Assembly (NCBI RefSeq): GCF_041435355.1
Contig: NZ_CP108443.1
Span: 124,001 to 188,000, forward strand
DNA: 64,000 nt
Source of the DNA: Streptomyces sp. NBC_01276
GTDB taxonomy: Bacteria > Actinomycetota > Actinomycetes > Streptomycetales > Streptomycetaceae
Direction of reading: 5' to 3'
Translations under genes and position numbers: made by a program
The notes under the pieces: generated by a model
Seen by the model: only the letters and a program-made list of their open reading frames with translations
What the model was told of the DNA's origin: nothing
The model's database searches: none
Shown: one piece after another, positions 18,400 through 27,298 of the stretch
Layout of the letters: each line of letters starts with the position of its first letter
How positions within the stretch are numbered: position 1 is the first letter of the stretch

Positions 18400-19251
18400 T
18401 CAGTCCCGGTACGCCGCTGTCGCGGTCTCGATGAAGGACCGGATCAACGGGTTGACGTCACCTTTGTTCCACACCGCCACCACTCGGCTCGGCGCCATGT
18501 CGATCAGCGGCACCACGGCCAGCTCCGCGTGCAGGTCGTCCCCGAGCGGGGCCAGGCCGACCGTGCCGTTCCACAGCACGGCCTGCAGGCATTCCCGGAC
18601 GGTGCGTACCACCGGGCCCTCGCGCGACATGCCGCCGTTCCAGTAGGACTGCCAGACGGGGTCGGTCCCCTGCGGGAACTGGAACCAGCGGCGGTCGTTC
18701 AGGTCGGCCGGCCGTAGTCGGTCGTGCCGGGCCAGCGGATCGTCGGCGCGCAGGACCACCCCGACCGGATCCGCCCGCAGCTCACGCACCGTCAGGGCGG
18801 TCTCGTCGAACGGCGCCCGGGTCAGGGCGACATCGACCAGCCCGGTGCGCAGACCGCAGGTCGGGTCGGTCAGGTCGGTGTCGCGGATGCGGATGTCGAT
18901 GCCGGGGTGGCGCCGGCGGTAGGCGGCCGCCAGCCTGAGTGCTGCCGGGTCGGTGCCGTCACCCAGGATGCCGACCGTGAGGGACGCGACGCCGGCCGCC
19001 GAGCTCACGCGCAGGCGGACGCGGTCGGCATGGTCGAGCAGTGCCCGCGCCTCGTCGAGCAGCACCGTACCGACCGGGGTGAGCCTGACGCCGGCGGCCG
19101 ATCGCGCGAACAGCAGGGCCCCGACGTCGGCCTCCAACTGCTTGATCGCCCGGCTCAACGGCGGCTGGCTCATGTGCAGTCGGGTGGCCGCCCGGCCGAA
19201 GTGGAGTTCCTCGGCGACGGCCACGAAGTAGCGCAGGGTCCGTAGCTCCAC
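18400..19251 (-). CDS. LysR-family transcriptional regulator
   Basis: A 283-residue regulator with a GTG start. Residues 1-60 are the LysR helix-turn-helix (LRYFVAVAEELHFGRAATRL, MSQPPLSRAIKQLEADVGAL), followed by the periplasmic-binding-protein-like effector domain (residues 88-283, with SLTVGILGDGTDPAALRLA and the later WNKGDVNPLIRSF). It is divergent from the cupin gene with 81 bases between the starts, the usual LysR-target arrangement, so I infer that it activates the cupin gene and represses itself. The effector is not deducible. Confidence 0.85.
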   Translation of the reverse strand: MELRTLRYFVAVAEELHFGRAATRLHMSQPPLSRAIKQLEADVGALLFARSAAGVRLTPVGTVLLDEARALLDHADRVRLRVSSAAGVASLTVGILGDGTDPAALRLAAAYRRRHPGIDIRIRDTDLTDPTCGLRTGLVDVALTRAPFDETALTVRELRADPVGVVLRADDPLARHDRLRPADLNDRRWFQFPQGTDPVWQSYWNGGMSREGPVVRTVRECLQAVLWNGTVGLAPLGDDLHAELAVVPLIDMAPSRVVAVWNKGDVNPLIRSFIETATAAYRD

Positions 19252-19332
19252 GCTGCAACGATACCCACGGGATATCGGCGTTGCGGAACGGGTCTTGGAC
19301 AGGCGTGGGGCCTTGGCCGTGCACTGGTGGGC

Positions 19333-19827
19333 ATGACCGAAGAAACAAGGACCAGCGAACCGCAGGCCGGCCCCGCCGTATCGGTGGTCGGTCCCGGCGA
19401 CGGCGAGACCATCCTCCTGGGCCCCACGCGCATGCGCATCCTTGAGGACGGCAGCCGTACCGGGCACCGCCTCGCGATCGCCGAGTCCGTTCTCGCCCCG
19501 CACACCCAGGGACCGCCGCAGCACCGTCATGCCGGCCACGACGAGGGCTTCTACGTCCTCTCCGGCACCGTGCGGTTCACCGTCGGGGACGAGGACCACG
19601 ACGCTTCCACGGGCACGCTCGTGATCGTTCCGCCCGGCACCCCGCACACCTTCTCCAACCCGACCGACCGCCCCGCCGTCATGCTCAGCACGTTCACCCC
19701 GGATCTGTACGTGCAGTACTTCCGAGACCTTCAGGAGGTGCTTGCCACCGGCCGGCCGATGACGCCGCAGGCCGGCATGGACGCGATGGGCCGCTACGCG
19801 ACCGAGCCCGCGACCGACTCCCCCTGA
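19333..19827 (+). CDS. cupin-domain protein
   Basis: A 164-residue single-cupin protein. Motif 1 is GPPQHRHAGHDEGFYVLSG (His, His and Glu metal ligands) near residues 59-77, and motif 2 is VPPGTPHTFSNPTDRPAV (His ligand) near 99-116. Such small cupins include quercetinase-like dioxygenases, isomerases and sensors; the C-terminal extension (LYVQYFRDLQEVLATGR) is typical of the cupin_2 group found beside LysR regulators. It is divergently placed from the LysR gene. A GTG two codons upstream is an alternative start. Confidence 0.8.
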   Translation: MTEETRTSEPQAGPAVSVVGPGDGETILLGPTRMRILEDGSRTGHRLAIAESVLAPHTQGPPQHRHAGHDEGFYVLSGTVRFTVGDEDHDASTGTLVIVPPGTPHTFSNPTDRPAVMLSTFTPDLYVQYFRDLQEVLATGRPMTPQAGMDAMGRYATEPATDSP

Positions 19828-20031
19828 AGCCGACGGGAGGACCCGGCCGCGCTCCTCCCCCGACCGGCAGGCCGGGGCGCTCCTCCCGTCCCTCGGCGGC
19901 AGGGCCGGCCCGTCCGGGCACCGCCGGGCCTTCGCCCGGGGCTCCCCGGACCTTTCCGCCCATCAACGCAATCGACGCAATGAGCGCAATGGACGGGCTC
20001 CCGGGGAACCGGTGGCCCAGGAACGGGAATC

Positions 20032-20391
20032 ATGAACACCGCCTATTGGATCGTCGCGGGACTGCTCGCCCTCTTCTACCTCTACGCGGGCTCGATGAAG
20101 GTGATCCGCAGCCGTGACCGACTCCGACCGATGATGGCCTGGGTCGACCGCGTGCCCCCGGCCGCCGTCAGGACGCTGGGGGCGGTCGAGATACTCGGTG
20201 CCTCCGGGCTGGTCCTGCCGCCGCTGACCGGCATCGCTCCCTGGTCGGCGTCGGCCGCGGCCATCGGGTTCGTACTCCTGCAGACGGGTGCGGTCGCCGT
20301 CCACCTGACCGGCGAAGACCGCTCGATCACACTCAACGTCGGGCTCATCGCCACGGCGGCCGTGACCATCTGGCTGGCCACCGCGCTGTGA
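20032..20391 (+). CDS. DoxX-like membrane protein
   Basis: A 119-residue protein with four predicted membrane helices (about 5-25, 45-65, 72-90, 97-117) and the DoxX-like start WIVAGLLALFYLYAGSMKVI. The DoxX_2 group contains many uncharacterised actinobacterial proteins; some act in redox or oxidative-stress complexes. No co-transcribed partner is visible; the cupin gene ends 205 bases upstream. Confidence 0.75.
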   Translation: MNTAYWIVAGLLALFYLYAGSMKVIRSRDRLRPMMAWVDRVPPAAVRTLGAVEILGASGLVLPPLTGIAPWSASAAAIGFVLLQTGAVAVHLTGEDRSITLNVGLIATAAVTIWLATAL

Positions 20392-20700
20392 GCGAGCACC
20401 GCCTCGACCGGTGGACCCGATCGGGAGCCGGCCCGTTGGACATTCTTCGGGCCGGAATCTGGACGACCTACCTGTAATCGCAAGAGGAACGCCAGCCACC
20501 CCGCGACCGAAGGTCGGCCCCGTGCGCGACGGCATGGAGCACCACGATCAGCGACGACGCGCCCGGCCGCTCACGGGGTGAGGTCCAGGATCCGGACGGG
20601 TCCTGCTCGGCCGGGGTCCGCGCGTACCCGTACCCGTACCCGCTGCGCGGTCGGGGCCGGTTCGGCCGCATCCGGTCGGAGAGCCACCGCACGTGGCCGG
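20392..20700. other. intergenic, no gene seen
   Basis: This 309-base stretch lies between the DoxX stop and the C-terminal end of the XRE-TPR gene. It contains a run of CCGTACCCGTACCCGTACCC-like hexamers (20625-20640). No gene, RNA or clear terminator was identified. Confidence 0.3.
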
Positions 20701-21954
20701 TCAGCGCTGGGCGGGGCCCGTCTGCTCGGCGTTCTCCAGCGTCTCGGCCAGGACCCGCCAGATCTCGGCGGCGAGGTCCATGTTCGAGGCGCGGCGGGCC
20801 TCCTCCCCCAGTTCCTTCAGCCGGGCGCGCCCCTCCTGCCGGCGGCCCTCGACGATCAGGAGCAGGCTGTCGAGCGTCTGCAGCCGGATCCGGTCGCGGT
20901 AGGTGAGCCGCAGGCTGTCGAAGTCGAGCCGGTCGTGGACGGCGCGGGCGTCCGCGTAGCGGCCCTCCTCGAACGCGAGGTGCGCCTGGAGCACCAGCAG
21001 TTCCTGTTGCTGGACCGGCGTGCCGATGATCGAGAGCGCCACCTCGGCCTGCGTCAGGCACGTGCGCGCCTTCCCGGTGAGGGCGGGCCTGGACTGCAGG
21101 TACAGCGAGGCCGCGGCGAGTCTCAGCCGGGCCCACAGAACGGGGTCGACGCGGCTGTCGAGCGCCTGCACGGCCTGCGCCAGGTAGGCGTGGACGGCCT
21201 CGTCGTCCCCTTGGCGGGAGCAGACGGTGGCCGCCGACCACAGGGCCTCGGCGCGCAGCGCGTCCGTCCCGCCCGCCACGAGTTCGACCAGTTCCTCGGC
21301 GTGTGACCGGGCCTCGGTCAGGCGGCCGGCCTCCGCCTCGGCCGACACCAGCGCCAGCAGGGCGGTCCCGGTGTCGGGGACGGAGAGGCCGGCGTCCCTG
21401 GCGACGCGGTACGCGCCCTCGGCGAGTTCGAGTGCGCGGGCCACCTGGCCCACCGAGCGCAGGCACCGGGCGAGCTGGGTGCCGGATCTGCACCGCAGCG
21501 CGGGGAGCGCGAGGTCATCGGCCACCTCGGCCAGCTCTTCCAGACACTCCTGTTCCTCGGCGCGCTCGCCCTGGCGGGCCCGGTACCGGGCGATCACCCA
21601 CAGGGCCTGCCAGCGCAGCAGCGGGTCCTCCTCCGCCCCGGCGGTCGCGAGTACGTCGATGAGTTCCTCGACGGACTCGTCGCTGTCGGAGGAGGCGGCG
21701 ATGCTCAGCGCCCGTGTCAGCGAGCTCCCGACGGAGACGGTGGCCGTGCCGGGCAGGGCGTCGAAGGCCAGGCGGTCCACGCCGAGCTGTTTGGCAAGGT
21801 GGGTGATCACGCGCTCGGTGGGGCGGCGCGCGCCCGACTCCAGGCGGGAGAGGTACCCCGTGGAGATCTCCTCGCCGGCCAGGGAGGCCTGGGAAAGGCC
21901 ACGTTGCAGCCTCAAGGCCTTGAGGCGCGCGCCGAAGGACGACCCGTCTGTCAT
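20701..21954 (-). CDS. XRE-family regulator with TPR domain
   Basis: A 417-residue regulator. Residues 7-62 are an XRE helix-turn-helix (FGARLKALRLQRGLSQASLA, STGYLSRLESGARRP). The rest (about 95-415) is built of helical TPR-type repeats, as in peptide-sensing or Streptomyces XRE-TPR regulators. The ATG at 21954 begins MTDGSS; a longer frame upstream is not needed. It is divergent from two phosphotransferase genes, and GGCAA palindromes lie in front of it and in front of both, so I infer that it controls itself and them. A ligand (small peptide or metabolite) bound by the TPR region is likely from the family. Confidence 0.8.
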   Translation of the reverse strand: MTDGSSFGARLKALRLQRGLSQASLAGEEISTGYLSRLESGARRPTERVITHLAKQLGVDRLAFDALPGTATVSVGSSLTRALSIAASSDSDESVEELIDVLATAGAEEDPLLRWQALWVIARYRARQGERAEEQECLEELAEVADDLALPALRCRSGTQLARCLRSVGQVARALELAEGAYRVARDAGLSVPDTGTALLALVSAEAEAGRLTEARSHAEELVELVAGGTDALRAEALWSAATVCSRQGDDEAVHAYLAQAVQALDSRVDPVLWARLRLAAASLYLQSRPALTGKARTCLTQAEVALSIIGTPVQQQELLVLQAHLAFEEGRYADARAVHDRLDFDSLRLTYRDRIRLQTLDSLLLIVEGRRQEGRARLKELGEEARRASNMDLAAEIWRVLAETLENAEQTGPAQR

Positions 21955-22042
21955 ATGAGCCCTGCCATCAATTCTCGGAACCACAACCCTGTATCGCGCC
22001 CCCGACGCTCTGGTGCGCAGCGTAGCCCCCTCACCGCCCCTT

Positions 22043-22056
22043 GGCAAAGGTTTGCC
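22043..22056. promoter_or_regulatory. GGCAA palindrome, site 1
   Basis: Perfect palindrome GGCAAAGGTTTGCC, 89 bases upstream of the XRE-TPR start and in the divergent control region. It is related to the sites at 22099-22114 and 23347-23362 (GGCAA arms, inverted). Confidence 0.5.
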
Positions 22057-22098
22057 TGACCTCTGGCACTGCACCTCCATCGAGGCTTGGCAATTTTT

Positions 22099-22114
22099 GG
22101 CAAGTTGACTTGCC
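22099..22114. promoter_or_regulatory. GGCAA palindrome, site 2, over a -35 box
   Basis: Perfect palindrome GGCAAGTTGACTTGCC (7-base arms around TG). It embeds TTGACT, a plausible -35 for plus-strand transcription toward the phosphotransferase, with GATCTA or TAGGTT downstream as -10 candidates. A further half-site TTGGCAA lies at 22087-22093. Confidence 0.6.
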
Positions 22115-22233
22115 GCAGGGACAGGGGCGATCTAGGTTGACCGGCGAGGCCGAACCGCTTCGAGCGGATGTCGAGCCGCCACCTCCACACTCTTCGATCC
22201 CGTGGCGCGGGATCCTCCGTTCGGAGCCGTTCA

Positions 22234-22337
22234 TGCGCAGAAGCATCCCCGTCGCCTGCACCGCAGTGCCGCTCTCCGCAGCAGCCGCGGCCACCCTCAC
22301 CCGCGGCGGCGGGGCCGGCGTCATCGGCCGGGTCTGA
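22234..22337 (+). CDS. possible leader peptide before the phosphotransferase
   Basis: A 34-codon frame starting MRRSIPVACTAVPLSAAAAA and ending 6 bases before the phosphotransferase ATG. It looks like a signal-peptide-like fragment (basic start, Ala-rich core), so it may be a regulatory leader or chance. The close spacing to the next start would allow translational coupling. No ribosome-binding site is obvious. Confidence 0.3.
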
Positions 22338-22343
22338 CGGCAC

Positions 22344-23231
22344 ATGGCCAAGATGCACGCAGACGAAGCGGAGACCGACGAGGGCCTCGTCCGGCGGCTG
22401 CTGCGCGGACAGTTTCCCCGGTGGGCCGAGCTGCCGGTACGGCGCCTGGAGTCCGGTGGCACGGTCAACGCGATCTACCGCGTCGGCCCCGGGCTGACCG
22501 TCAGGCTGCCGCTCACCGCGGGCGGCGCCGGAACACTCGAACGGGAAGCCCACTGGCTGCCGCGGCTGGCGCCCCTGGTGCCCGTCCCGGTCCCGGAGGT
22601 CGCCGGGCTGGGCCGGGCCGCCGAGGGCTACCCGTGGGGGTGGGCCGTCCATCGGTGGATCGACGGCGAGGTGCTCGTCGAGGGCCGTACGGACGACCCC
22701 GGGCGGCTGGCCCGCGACCTCGCGGCGTTCGTCACGGCGCTGCGCGGGGCGGAGCTCGGCGCGGGGCCGCCGGCGCACCGGGGAAGACCCCTGGCCGCCG
22801 CCGACGCGGACACCCGTGCCGCGATCGAGGAACTGCGGCGCACGGACGAGCCGTTCGACGCCGGCGCGGCCCTCGCCGCGTGGGAGGAATCACTCGCCGC
22901 CCCCGGGTGGACGGGGGAGCCGCGGTGGATCCACTCGGACCTCATGCCGAGCAACCTGCTGGGCGCCGACGGCCGGCTGGCCGCCGTGATCGACTTCGGG
23001 ACCGCCGGCCTCGGCGACCCCGCCGTCGACCTGATCCCGGCGTGGAACCTGCTGCCGGCCGCCGCGCGGCGGGTCTTCCGCGAGGCCGTGGACACCGACG
23101 ACGCCACCTGGGCCCGCGGCCGCGGGTGGGCGCTGTCCATGGCCGTCATCCAACTGCCCTACTACCGCGGGACGAACCCGGTCATCTCCGCGAACGCCCG
23201 CTATGTGATCCGTCAGGTCCTGGGGGGCTGA
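22344..23231 (+). CDS. aminoglycoside/macrolide-type phosphotransferase, copy 1
   Basis: A 295-residue kinase-fold protein of the APH family. The Brenner motif WIHSDLMPSNLL (HxDxxxxN, near residue 194-205) and the metal motif AVIDFGTAGLGDPAVDL (IDFG) are intact, so it should be catalytic. The N-terminal lobe has the short strand GGTVNAIYRVG. Its start region (AKMHADE) is almost identical to that of the next gene, so the two are diverged tandem duplicates. Family members phosphorylate antibiotics or other small alcohols and amines with ATP; the substrate is not shown. Sits under the GGCAA palindrome operator. Confidence 0.8.
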   Translation: MAKMHADEAETDEGLVRRLLRGQFPRWAELPVRRLESGGTVNAIYRVGPGLTVRLPLTAGGAGTLEREAHWLPRLAPLVPVPVPEVAGLGRAAEGYPWGWAVHRWIDGEVLVEGRTDDPGRLARDLAAFVTALRGAELGAGPPAHRGRPLAAADADTRAAIEELRRTDEPFDAGAALAAWEESLAAPGWTGEPRWIHSDLMPSNLLGADGRLAAVIDFGTAGLGDPAVDLIPAWNLLPAAARRVFREAVDTDDATWARGRGWALSMAVIQLPYYRGTNPVISANARYVIRQVLGG

Positions 23232-23346
23232 GGCCGTGTCAGAGGGAGGGGGGCTCCTTGGGCGGCGGCAGGACTTCGGCGTTGGTCTCGCCGTACATGG
23301 CGACGGCGCCGAGGCCCCCTCCACGGAGCATCTGGTTGCCACATCG

Positions 23347-23362
23347 GGCAAGTTTGATTGCC
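23347..23362. promoter_or_regulatory. GGCAA palindrome, site 3
   Basis: GGCAAGTTTGATTGCC (5-base perfect outer arms) matches the 22099-22114 site in 13 of 16 bases. It sits about 90 bases before the second phosphotransferase and is followed by AT-rich AAGAATATTGACC, a likely promoter. Confidence 0.55.
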
Positions 23363-23451
23363 AAGAATATTGACCGGCTAGGCAACATCCGTCACTCTTC
23401 CTGAACAGAGCTGCTCTACCGAGCCGCGTCGTCCTGATGGAGGTGTCCAGT

Positions 23452-24351
23452 GTGAAGATGCATGCCGACGAAGTGGACATCGACGAGGGGCTCGTGGAAC
23501 GGCTGGTCGCGGCGCAGTTCCCGCAGTGGGCCGGGCTGCCGGTACGGGCGGTGCGTTCGGCCGGCACGGACCACGCCATGTACCGGCTGGGCGAGGACAT
23601 GACCGTACGCCTGCCCCGCGTCCCCGATGCCGCGGGGCAGGTCGGCACCGAGCAGCGATGGCTGCCGCACCTCGCACCCCACCTGCCCCTGGACGTGCCC
23701 GTGCCGCTCGGGCACGGGGCGCCGGGCGAGGGGTACGCGTTCGCCTGGTCGGTGTACCGGTGGCTCGACGGGGAGAACCTCCACGACCGGCCCCTCGCCG
23801 AACGCGGACTCCACGACGCGGCCGCCGCACTGGGCCGCTTCCTCGCGGCGCTCCACCGCGTCGACACCACCGGGGCTCCGCGGTCGTTCCGCGGCGGTCG
23901 GGTGGACACCGCCGACGACGAGGTCCGCGCGGCGATCCGGGACCTGGGCGCCGACGGCACGCTCGACGCCGGGGCGGCTGCCTCGGCGTGGGAGGCGGCC
24001 GTACGCGCACCACAGTGGCGGGGCGCGCCCGTCTGGCTGCACGGCGACCTGTTGCCGGGAAACCTGCTGGGCCACCGGGGCCGGCTCACGTCGGTCATCG
24101 ACTTCGGGCTCGTGGGCGTCGGTGACCCCGCCTGCGACATGATGGCGGCCTGGACCCTGCTGACCGCCGACACCCGCGAGGTGTTCCGCGAGGCGGTGGG
24201 CGTGGACGACGCGACGTGGGCGCGGGGGCGGGGCTGGGCCCTGCGCTTCGGGCTCACCGCGGAGCACCACTACCGCGGTCTCAACCCCGCCCTGGCGGCC
24301 GTCGGCCACCGCGCGGCGGCCGAGGCCGTCGCCGATCACCACCGCCCCTGA
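23452..24351 (+). CDS. aminoglycoside/macrolide-type phosphotransferase, copy 2
   Basis: A 299-residue APH-family protein with WLHGDLLPGNLL (HxDxxxxN) and SVIDFGLVGVGDPACDM (IDFG) motifs intact. The GTG start is set by GGAGGT 5 bases upstream; the product then begins VKMHADEVDIDEG, parallel to copy 1. Identity to copy 1 looks moderate (same length and motif spacing, many substitutions), so this is an old duplication with likely divergence of substrate. It has its own upstream GGCAA palindrome and is followed by a perfect AT-rich hairpin. Confidence 0.8.
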   Translation: MKMHADEVDIDEGLVERLVAAQFPQWAGLPVRAVRSAGTDHAMYRLGEDMTVRLPRVPDAAGQVGTEQRWLPHLAPHLPLDVPVPLGHGAPGEGYAFAWSVYRWLDGENLHDRPLAERGLHDAAAALGRFLAALHRVDTTGAPRSFRGGRVDTADDEVRAAIRDLGADGTLDAGAAASAWEAAVRAPQWRGAPVWLHGDLLPGNLLGHRGRLTSVIDFGLVGVGDPACDMMAAWTLLTADTREVFREAVGVDDATWARGRGWALRFGLTAEHHYRGLNPALAAVGHRAAAEAVADHHRP

Positions 24352-24374
24352 CGTTCCCCTCCCCCACCGGTCGT

Positions 24375-24397
24375 CATTGATTTCTTTGAAATCAATG
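24375..24397. terminator. perfect AT-rich hairpin after phosphotransferase 2
   Basis: Ten-base arms CATTGATTTC and GAAATCAATG around TTT, 24 bases past the stop. It is strikingly AT-rich for this DNA. There is no T-run afterwards, so it may be a terminator or an operator. Confidence 0.5.
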
Positions 24398-24580
24398 AGG
24401 CGGAGACCGACAATCGGCCGATCCGGGTTGGGCGGGGCCCGGCGGGATGCTCCGGGCTCGCTCGCCCATAAAGCAGGAGGGCATCGGGAGCGCAATGGGC
24501 GATATACGGAACGGAGGAATGCACGATGCGCAATACGGCCGGCCGTCACGGAATCAGTCGTAGGGGCATGCCTTCAACAA

Positions 24581-24596
24581 GTAAGTCAAGACTTAC
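24581..24596. promoter_or_regulatory. palindrome before the HelD gene
   Basis: GTAAGTCAAGACTTAC, 7-base perfect arms around AA, 52 bases upstream of the TTG start. It has the same 7-2-7 geometry as the GGCAA sites but a different sequence. It does not look like the rifamycin-associated element known before some HelR genes. It could bind a regulator or be part of the promoter. Confidence 0.55.
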
Positions 24597-24647
24597 CTTT
24601 GGAGAACTTTGACCGTATGGTGTGGCTCGAATCGAAGGAGCCCCCTG

Positions 24648-26729
24648 TTGTCGACGTTAAATGATCCTGCTGTGCGTGCGGTTGAATCGGAGCGGGATTA
24701 TGTGTCCTCCTTGTACGAGTTGCTCACCGAGCGGATTTCCGAGGCGCGAGTACACCGGGCGAGCGTGCTGAAGGCCCCGGCGGAAAGCGCCGGTGAGGCA
24801 TACGAGAGAGAAATCGCCGCCGAGCGCCTGGCCAAGGAAATCGGCCGGCTGGAGGGCGCCGAAAAGGGGCTGGTCTTCGGCCGCATCGACCGGACGGACG
24901 GCACGGCCCTGCGCATCGGACGGATCGGACTGCATACGGAGGAGGATGACCTGCCTCTGCTCGTGGACTGGCGCGCGAACGCGGCGCGGCCCTTCTACGA
25001 GGCGACACCGGTCCACCCGATGGACCTGCGGCGGCGCCGGCACCTGCGCCTCGCGGAACGCACGGTCGTCTCGGTGAGCGACGAACTGCTGGACGGGAGC
25101 GCCCCGACCGACGAGGACGTCGTGGGGGACGGCCCGTTGACCGAGGCCCTGTCGGCACGGCGTACGGGCAGGATGCACGCGGCCGTCGCGACGCTGCAGG
25201 CCGAGCAGGACGAGGTCGTCCGCTCCGCCCACCGCGGGGTGACCGTGGTCCAGGGCGGGCCCGGCACCGGCAAGACGGTGGTCGCCCTCCACCGGGCGGC
25301 CTATGTCCTGTACGCGTTCCCGCGCGCCGCGGAGGAGGGTGTCCTGGTGGTGGGCCCGAACGCCCGGTTCCTCGACTACATCTCCCAGGTCCTTCCCTCA
25401 CTCGGAGAGAACGACGTCGTTCTGGCGACCTGCCGGGAACTGGCCGGAGTGTCCACGGACACGGTGGACCCGTTCGACACCGCGCGTCTCAAGGGCAGCT
25501 CCGACCTCGCCGACGCCTTGGCCGGCCTCCTGCGCGTCCACCAAGCCCCCACCGGGGACTTCACCGTGCGGGTCGGACGGGAACTGGTTCACCTGTCCGA
25601 CGGGGAAGTCGCCACGGCACGCGACGCCGCCGTGGCAGCCGCACCGGGGCACAACCCCGCGCGCCAGGTGTTCAGGGAGCTCTTGGTCGACGCCGTCACC
25701 GACGCGATGCAACGGGACATGGGCGACCTCCTGGAGCAGATCGACGCCGATGCCGAACGGATGACGGGCATGAACCTCGACCGGTTCACGGGAGCCGCCC
25801 AGCGCCGTGCCGAAGGCGCGGCCGACCCGGGTCCGGCCCACGAGCTGGACCTGGACGCCATCCGGGCCGATCTCCTCGACGACGCCGGCGTCGACCGGGC
25901 GGTCGAGGTGCTGTGGCCGCGGCTGGTACCCGGTGACCTCGTGAAGGCGCTCCTGACGGACGCCGACGCTCTCGCCGAGCTCCTGCCCCGCTGGACCGCG
26001 CAGGAGCGGTCCCTTCTCCTGCGCGGTCCGGACGACCCCTGGACCGATGCCGACGTGCCGTTGCTGGACGAGGCGGCGAGCCTGGTCGACGGTCCCCCCG
26101 AGCGGACGTACGGGCACGTCGTCGTCGACGAGGCGCAGGAACTGACCGCCATGCAGTGGCGGATGATCGTCCGGCGCTGCCCGGCGAGGGCGATGACGCT
26201 GGTGGGTGACTTCGCCCAGGCAGGCCCGGTCACGACGGCACGCGACTGGAAGGAGGCACTGAGCCCCCACGTCGGACCGCGGTTCAAACTGCACGACCTG
26301 ACCATCAGCTACCGCACGACGCAGGAGATTCTGGAGAGCGTCCGGGACCTGCTCACGCGGATCGCCCCGGACCAGAAACCCACACGGTCGCTGCGAAGCG
26401 GCGAGAGCCCCCGCACCGTGACCACGTCTGCGGACGGGCTGGTCACCGCCGTCGTTGAGGAACTCCGCGCCCAGAGCACCGCGCACCCGGGCGAGCTTCT
26501 GGGGGTGGTCTGCGCGGACACCAGGGTGAGCGAGCTGATGGACCGGGGCATCGCTCACCACGCGCGCATCGTGCCGGCGTCCGAAGCACGCGGCCTGGAA
26601 TTCGACGGGGTCGTCGTCATGGACCCCGAGGAGATCATCACGGCCCGCCCCGGTGGGGAAAGGGACCTGTACGTGGCCCTGACCCGGGCCACCAAGCGCC
26701 TGCGCACCATCACCGTCCAGCCCGCCTGA
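24648..26729 (+). CDS. helD: HelD-like RNA polymerase recycling motor (UvrD/Rep-type helicase)
   Basis: A 693-residue ATPase. The N-terminal coiled-coil region (about 5-75, ERDYVSSLYELLTERISEAR) is followed by a one-A UvrD-type motor: VQGGPGTGKTVVALHRAAY (Walker A, near 202-220), VVDEAQELTAMQWRMI (Walker B/motif II), and VALTRATKRL near the end (motif VI). This order is that of actinobacterial HelD, which removes stalled RNA polymerase and, in HelR forms, gives rifamycin tolerance. The start is TTG at 24648: AAGGAG lies 7 bases upstream. Codon 4 is TTA, so bldA should gate translation. Upstream lies a perfect 7-2-7 palindrome. Confidence 0.85.
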   Translation: MSTLNDPAVRAVESERDYVSSLYELLTERISEARVHRASVLKAPAESAGEAYEREIAAERLAKEIGRLEGAEKGLVFGRIDRTDGTALRIGRIGLHTEEDDLPLLVDWRANAARPFYEATPVHPMDLRRRRHLRLAERTVVSVSDELLDGSAPTDEDVVGDGPLTEALSARRTGRMHAAVATLQAEQDEVVRSAHRGVTVVQGGPGTGKTVVALHRAAYVLYAFPRAAEEGVLVVGPNARFLDYISQVLPSLGENDVVLATCRELAGVSTDTVDPFDTARLKGSSDLADALAGLLRVHQAPTGDFTVRVGRELVHLSDGEVATARDAAVAAAPGHNPARQVFRELLVDAVTDAMQRDMGDLLEQIDADAERMTGMNLDRFTGAAQRRAEGAADPGPAHELDLDAIRADLLDDAGVDRAVEVLWPRLVPGDLVKALLTDADALAELLPRWTAQERSLLLRGPDDPWTDADVPLLDEAASLVDGPPERTYGHVVVDEAQELTAMQWRMIVRRCPARAMTLVGDFAQAGPVTTARDWKEALSPHVGPRFKLHDLTISYRTTQEILESVRDLLTRIAPDQKPTRSLRSGESPRTVTTSADGLVTAVVEELRAQSTAHPGELLGVVCADTRVSELMDRGIAHHARIVPASEARGLEFDGVVVMDPEEIITARPGGERDLYVALTRATKRLRTITVQPA

Positions 26730-26776
26730 CGACTCGGCGGCCGGCGGGCGGCCCGTCGGGGGCGGCCCGCCCGGTG

Positions 26777-27172
26777 CTACGCCGTTCTGGCCCCGGTGGC
26801 GGCTATCTTCCCCGCCCGGCTGCCTTGGGAGCGGGGGGTCTTCTCCCCCACCCGGCGCGGTTCGATGGTGCGGGGGTCGACCGCTTCGCCCGGGGCGCCC
26901 GCCTGGTAGAGGCCGTCGGGCTGGGCGTCGCGGTCGTGCGGGAGGAGGAAGAAGACACGGCGGAGCTGGAGGCCGCTGTCGGGGTCGGCTTCGGCGTGTT
27001 CGTCGAGTTCGGTGTAGCCGACCATGCGGCCGTCGCGGGCGTAGCGGGGCTTGCCGCGGCGGCGGGCGGTCTTGTCGAGGGCCTGGCGCACGTAGTCGAG
27101 TTGTTCGGGGTTCTCCAGCCACACCACGGTGTTCTCGTGGAGGAGGTCGCTCTCGTTCAGCAGCGAGCTCAT
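26777..27172 (-). CDS. conserved Streptomyces plasmid protein (DUF6009-like)
   Basis: A 131-residue basic protein beginning MSSLLNESDLLHENTVVWLE, with LDYVRQALDKTARRRGKPRY and RRVFFLLPHDRDAQPDGLYQ. I recall this as the small DUF6009-type family often encoded beside plasmid helicases, but that name is from memory. Its place, 126 bases downstream of the helicase on the same strand, fits a replication accessory role. No catalytic motif. The C-terminal 30 residues are Arg/Lys/Gly-rich, which may bind DNA. Confidence 0.6.
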   Translation of the reverse strand: MSSLLNESDLLHENTVVWLENPEQLDYVRQALDKTARRRGKPRYARDGRMVGYTELDEHAEADPDSGLQLRRVFFLLPHDRDAQPDGLYQAGAPGEAVDPRTIEPRRVGEKTPRSQGSRAGKIAATGARTA

Positions 27173-27298
27173 GGCTGCGGCCCCTTTTCGTTGTCGGCGG
27201 CCGGGTGCGGGCCTGGGTGGGTCTGGCGGGCGGGGCCCCGGGTGAGGGGACCGAGTCCATCGTAGAGAGATGGGCGACCGGTGTGTAGGCAGCCTGGT

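Noticed and set aside
25398..27260. 620-residue minus-strand frame across the HelD gene
   Set aside because: No motif, low-complexity, and HelD on the other strand has all helicase motifs in order.
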